This document shows positions 61,701-64,000 of a stretch of 64,000 nt of DNA, piece by piece. Every line of letters starts with the position of its first letter. The first letter of the stretch is position 1. A program made the position numbers and the translations under genes. Source of the stretch: Nitrospira defluvii (lineage in GTDB: Bacteria > Nitrospirota > Nitrospiria > Nitrospirales > Nitrospiraceae); the NCBI GenBank assembly GCA_000196815.1, contig FP929003.1:992001-1056000 (forward strand). The letters run 5' to 3'. The notes beneath the pieces are model-generated. The model was not told where the DNA came from. It saw only the letters and a program-made list of their open reading frames with translations, and ran no database searches.

Positions 61701-62429
61701 ATGAGGCATGTGTGGATGGCTGGGCTCGCGCTGATGAGTGCGATGGCCGTCAGTGGGTGCGTAAGTGACAAGAAATACCATGAGGCGCTTGCCGATGCCG
61801 ACACCGTCCGGGGAGACCTGGAGCGGGCGCGGGCGCAGAAGAATGCGCTGGAGCAACAGGTCAAGACGCTGAAAGATCTCAACGCCAAGTTCGGTTCGGA
61901 AAGCCAGATTGCCCGGGATGAACTACAGCGGATCCAGCATGGCCGGGACAAGGAGCGCGATACCATTGAGGTCCGGACCAAGGAATTGGAAGACAAGGTC
62001 AAGCAGCTGAGTGCGCAGAATCGAAACATCAAGCAGGAGTATGACGAGGCTCGCCGACACAATGAGCAGCTGAAGGCGCTGGTCGCGCGGTATCAGAAAG
62101 AGATGAAGGAGCGCTCGCGGTCGCTGAGCTCCTCGGCCCCCGCGGAATTGACCGCGCCGTTGTCAGGCGGTGCGTCCTCGGCGAAATCGGCGCCATCGTC
62201 GAATCCGTTCGGTGGACCGGTTGAGGCTGCGGCTCCGCCGGTGTCCTTGCTGAATATCAACAAAGCGCCGTCGACCGATTTGGTCCTGACGCTGGGTGTC
62301 AGCCAGGATGTGGCCGACCGGATCGTGAGTAATCGCCCGTATCGCGTGAAGGGTGAGCTGGTGGCCAAGAATGTGGTTCCGAAGGACATCTTCGACGATA
62401 TCAAGGACCGCATCACGGTCAGTCCCTAG
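61701..62429 (+). CDS. Lipoprotein with periplasmic coiled coil and helix-hairpin-helix-like end
   Basis: 242 residues from ATG 61701 (GGGGAGGG upstream). Signal peptide with lipobox VSGC, then a heptad-rich coiled coil (residues 30-140, many E/K/Q), a Ser/Pro/Ala-rich linker and a C-terminal 50 residues LLNINKAPSTDLVLTLGVSQDVADRIVSNRP, which reads like the ComEA/DUF655-type helix-hairpin-helix. That domain usually binds DNA, which is odd for an envelope lipoprotein. The protein may span between the outer membrane and a partner. It ends before a strong terminator. Confidence 0.8.
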   Translation: MRHVWMAGLALMSAMAVSGCVSDKKYHEALADADTVRGDLERARAQKNALEQQVKTLKDLNAKFGSESQIARDELQRIQHGRDKERDTIEVRTKELEDKVKQLSAQNRNIKQEYDEARRHNEQLKALVARYQKEMKERSRSLSSSAPAELTAPLSGGASSAKSAPSSNPFGGPVEAAAPPVSLLNINKAPSTDLVLTLGVSQDVADRIVSNRPYRVKGELVAKNVVPKDIFDDIKDRITVSP

Positions 62430-62470
62430 TCGTGCGCTGAATGTCCGCTCATAGCGGACCCATGAGTTCG

Positions 62471-62504
62471 AAAGGCCGTTTGCCGTCATAGGCAAACGGC
62501 CTTT
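62471..62504 (+). terminator. Intrinsic terminator after the coiled-coil lipoprotein gene
   Basis: AAAGGCCGTTTGCC (62471-62484) and GGCAAACGGCCTTT (62491-62504) form a perfect 14-base stem with a six-base loop, followed by GTGTTTT on the plus strand. Confidence 0.88.
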
Positions 62505-62616
62505 GTGTTTTCTGCGTCGGCGCTGTTCTACCGTGCCCGACCGGGTGGCGGTGCTGCATCGCAAAATCGTTTCCTGCTAGAATGGCCGCGTCATTCGAGG
62601 GAGAAGGGGCCTGTCC

Positions 62617-63891
62617 ATGCGTCGGATCGGAGTCATCGTCGGAGTCCTTGTGCTGGGCCTTGTCATCGCCGGGTATGTGTTTTTCAACGGCGAGCGAAAG
62701 GCCGTTGTGCGCTACCGCACGGTTCCTGTCGAACGGGGCACCATCGTCTCGCTGGTCACGGCGACGGGGACAATCAATCCCATCACCACGATTCAGGTCG
62801 GCAGTCAGGTGTCGGGCATGATCGAAAGCCTCCATGCCGATTTTAACTCCAAGGTCACGGCGAATCAGGTGGTGGCCCGTATCGATCCGTTTCCCTACCA
62901 GGCCAGACGCGATCAGGCGGTTGCGAGCCTGGCAAACGCCAAGGCGGCGTTCGATAAGGCCCGGATCGATCTGGCCCAGCGGCGACGTGAACTGGACCGG
63001 GCCAAGTCGCTGATCGGCCAACAATTTATCTCGCAAAACGAAGTGGACGTCGCGTTGACCGCCTCCGAAGGCGCCGTTGCGCAGGTGAAGGTCACGGAGG
63101 CCGCCGTTAAACAGGCGGAAGCGATGCTGCAGGCGGCCGAACTAGATCTGAAGTATACGGTGATTCGTTCACCGGTCGACGGGGTGGTGATTTCGCGTCT
63201 CGTCGAGGTCGGGCAGCGGATCGCAGCCAGCTTTACCATTCCCATGCTGTTTCTGATTGCTGAAGATGTCACGAAGATGCAGGTCGATACCAATGTCAGC
63301 GAAGCCGACATCGGCGGGATCGCCGAAGGGAAATCGGCTTCGTTCACGGTGGACGCCTACCCCGGAGAGCAGTTTCACGGGCGGGTGCGCCAGGTGAGAA
63401 ATGCGCCGATCAACATCCAGAATGTGGTGACCTACGACGTTGTGGTCGAATTCGAGAACCCGGTGTTTCGCCTGAAGCCTGGCATGACAGCGAACGTCTC
63501 CATTGTCGTGGCGAAGAAAGAGAACATTCTCAAGGTGCCGAATTCGGCCCTGCGCTTTACCCCGCCGAAGACGGTGCGCGAGGAACAGGTCTCGGGAAGA
63601 CCCGCCAAGAGTGAGGGCGGCGGCCGTATGTCCGGCGGCGGGGCCTCTGAACCAGGGACCCGCCAGTTGGCCATTTGGAAGCAGGGGGTCGACGAGGCGT
63701 TGGAGCGAGTCCCTGTCGAGATGGGCATTTCAGACGGGGCCTACGCCGAAATCAGCTCCGCTTCGGTCAATGAGGGGGACCAGGTCATTATCGGGATCGA
63801 CTCTCCGCGTGGGGATCGCAAGGGCGGTGACCTGCCGCCGGGATTCGGGTCCGGGCAACAGCGCGGGCCCCGGCGTGATCGTGGTCTCTAG
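62617..63891 (+). CDS. Periplasmic adaptor (membrane fusion protein) of a MacAB-type efflux system
   Basis: 424-residue HlyD/MacA-family protein: one N-terminal membrane helix, a barrel-sandwich half (TVPVERGTIVSLVTATGTINPITTIQVGSQVSGMIESL), an alpha-helical hairpin (residues 85-180), the second lipoyl half (LKYTVIRSPVDGVVISRLVEVGQRI) and a beta barrel with RLKPGMTANVSIVV. A Gly/Ser/Arg-rich insertion (residues 325-350) and a glycine-rich tail are unusual. A macB-like ATPase gene is expected downstream but lies beyond the window. GGAG-type site precedes the ATG. Confidence 0.9.
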   Translation: MRRIGVIVGVLVLGLVIAGYVFFNGERKAVVRYRTVPVERGTIVSLVTATGTINPITTIQVGSQVSGMIESLHADFNSKVTANQVVARIDPFPYQARRDQAVASLANAKAAFDKARIDLAQRRRELDRAKSLIGQQFISQNEVDVALTASEGAVAQVKVTEAAVKQAEAMLQAAELDLKYTVIRSPVDGVVISRLVEVGQRIAASFTIPMLFLIAEDVTKMQVDTNVSEADIGGIAEGKSASFTVDAYPGEQFHGRVRQVRNAPINIQNVVTYDVVVEFENPVFRLKPGMTANVSIVVAKKENILKVPNSALRFTPPKTVREEQVSGRPAKSEGGGRMSGGGASEPGTRQLAIWKQGVDEALERVPVEMGISDGAYAEISSASVNEGDQVIIGIDSPRGDRKGGDLPPGFGSGQQRGPRRDRGL

Positions 63892-64000
63892 CTGGGGGCG
63901 AAACGCTGTGTCCGTGCCGTACTCGCGTTGCTGGATGCCTCTAGTGAGTCTTCTGTTCACTGTCTCCGGCACTGCCGTGATTTCGGGTTGAGCCCCGGCG

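Overview
The window is one contiguous bacterial chromosome segment, GC-rich by eye (roughly 60 percent, not computed). Gene content and protein style fit the genus Nitrospira (phylum Nitrospirota) or a close relative: a mrdA-rodA-rng-dprA-topA housekeeping run, a paired bacterioferritin, many two-component proteins, a His-type Thi4 with ThiC, and families of palindromic intergenic repeats. The taxonomic call is inference from recognition; no marker rRNA lies in the window.

Layout. 1-7571 (+): cell elongation (PBP2 fragment, RodA), RNase G, DprA, topoisomerase I. 7572-8891 (+): two bacterioferritin subunits with complementary active-site residues. 9149-10510 (-): AraC-type regulator and stand-alone HD-GYP protein, the latter preceded by an intrinsic terminator that abuts its ribosome-binding site. 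10615-22028: an iron and flavin island. On the left, a minus-strand operon (Com-like zinc ribbon, porin, lipoprotein, periplasmic FMN-binding protein, four-helix membrane protein) diverges from apbE plus a lipoprotein (+), with a Fur-like box between them. On the right, a minus-strand run reads fur, then an FbpABC-type ferric ABC transporter, then exbB-exbD-tonB. Together they suggest outer-membrane entry, periplasmic flavin-dependent electron transfer (ApbE would attach the FMN), TonB energisation, inner-membrane ferric import and Fur control; the bacterioferritins would store the iron.

22182-30078 holds mixed genes: an orphan Panacea/SocA-like protein, a degenerate receiver, a NarL-type regulator, an M32 carboxypeptidase, an O-methyltransferase, an EamA transporter, a Gfo/Idh/MocA oxidoreductase and a DUF5672 protein. 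30389-38846 (+) is a signalling block: a very large hybrid histidine kinase, an NtrC-type sigma-54 activator, and two paralogous cassettes (an 81-88 residue protein plus a receiver-less LuxR-type regulator), each preceded by TGGCAC-rich, sigma-54-like promoter sequence.

38930-45675 has small hypothetical genes, YgfZ, a TPR protein and the thiamine genes thi4 and thiC; thiC carries a full promoter, TPP riboswitch and terminator leader. 45897-55095 is an accessory region: M48 peptidase, an unusual metzincin-like protein with a small partner, and a minus-strand run of cassette-sized genes (GNAT, ABM-like, HNH, toxin-antitoxin, DUF1272, a truncated ABM duplicate, DUF2971). It also contains a 173-bp MITE-like element and a promoter-like module found three times. 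55521-63891 returns to core genes: nadA, ileS, lspA, DUF2024, uppP, a coiled-coil lipoprotein and a MacA-like efflux adaptor.

No rRNA, tRNA, CRISPR array, phage or intact transposase was recognised.
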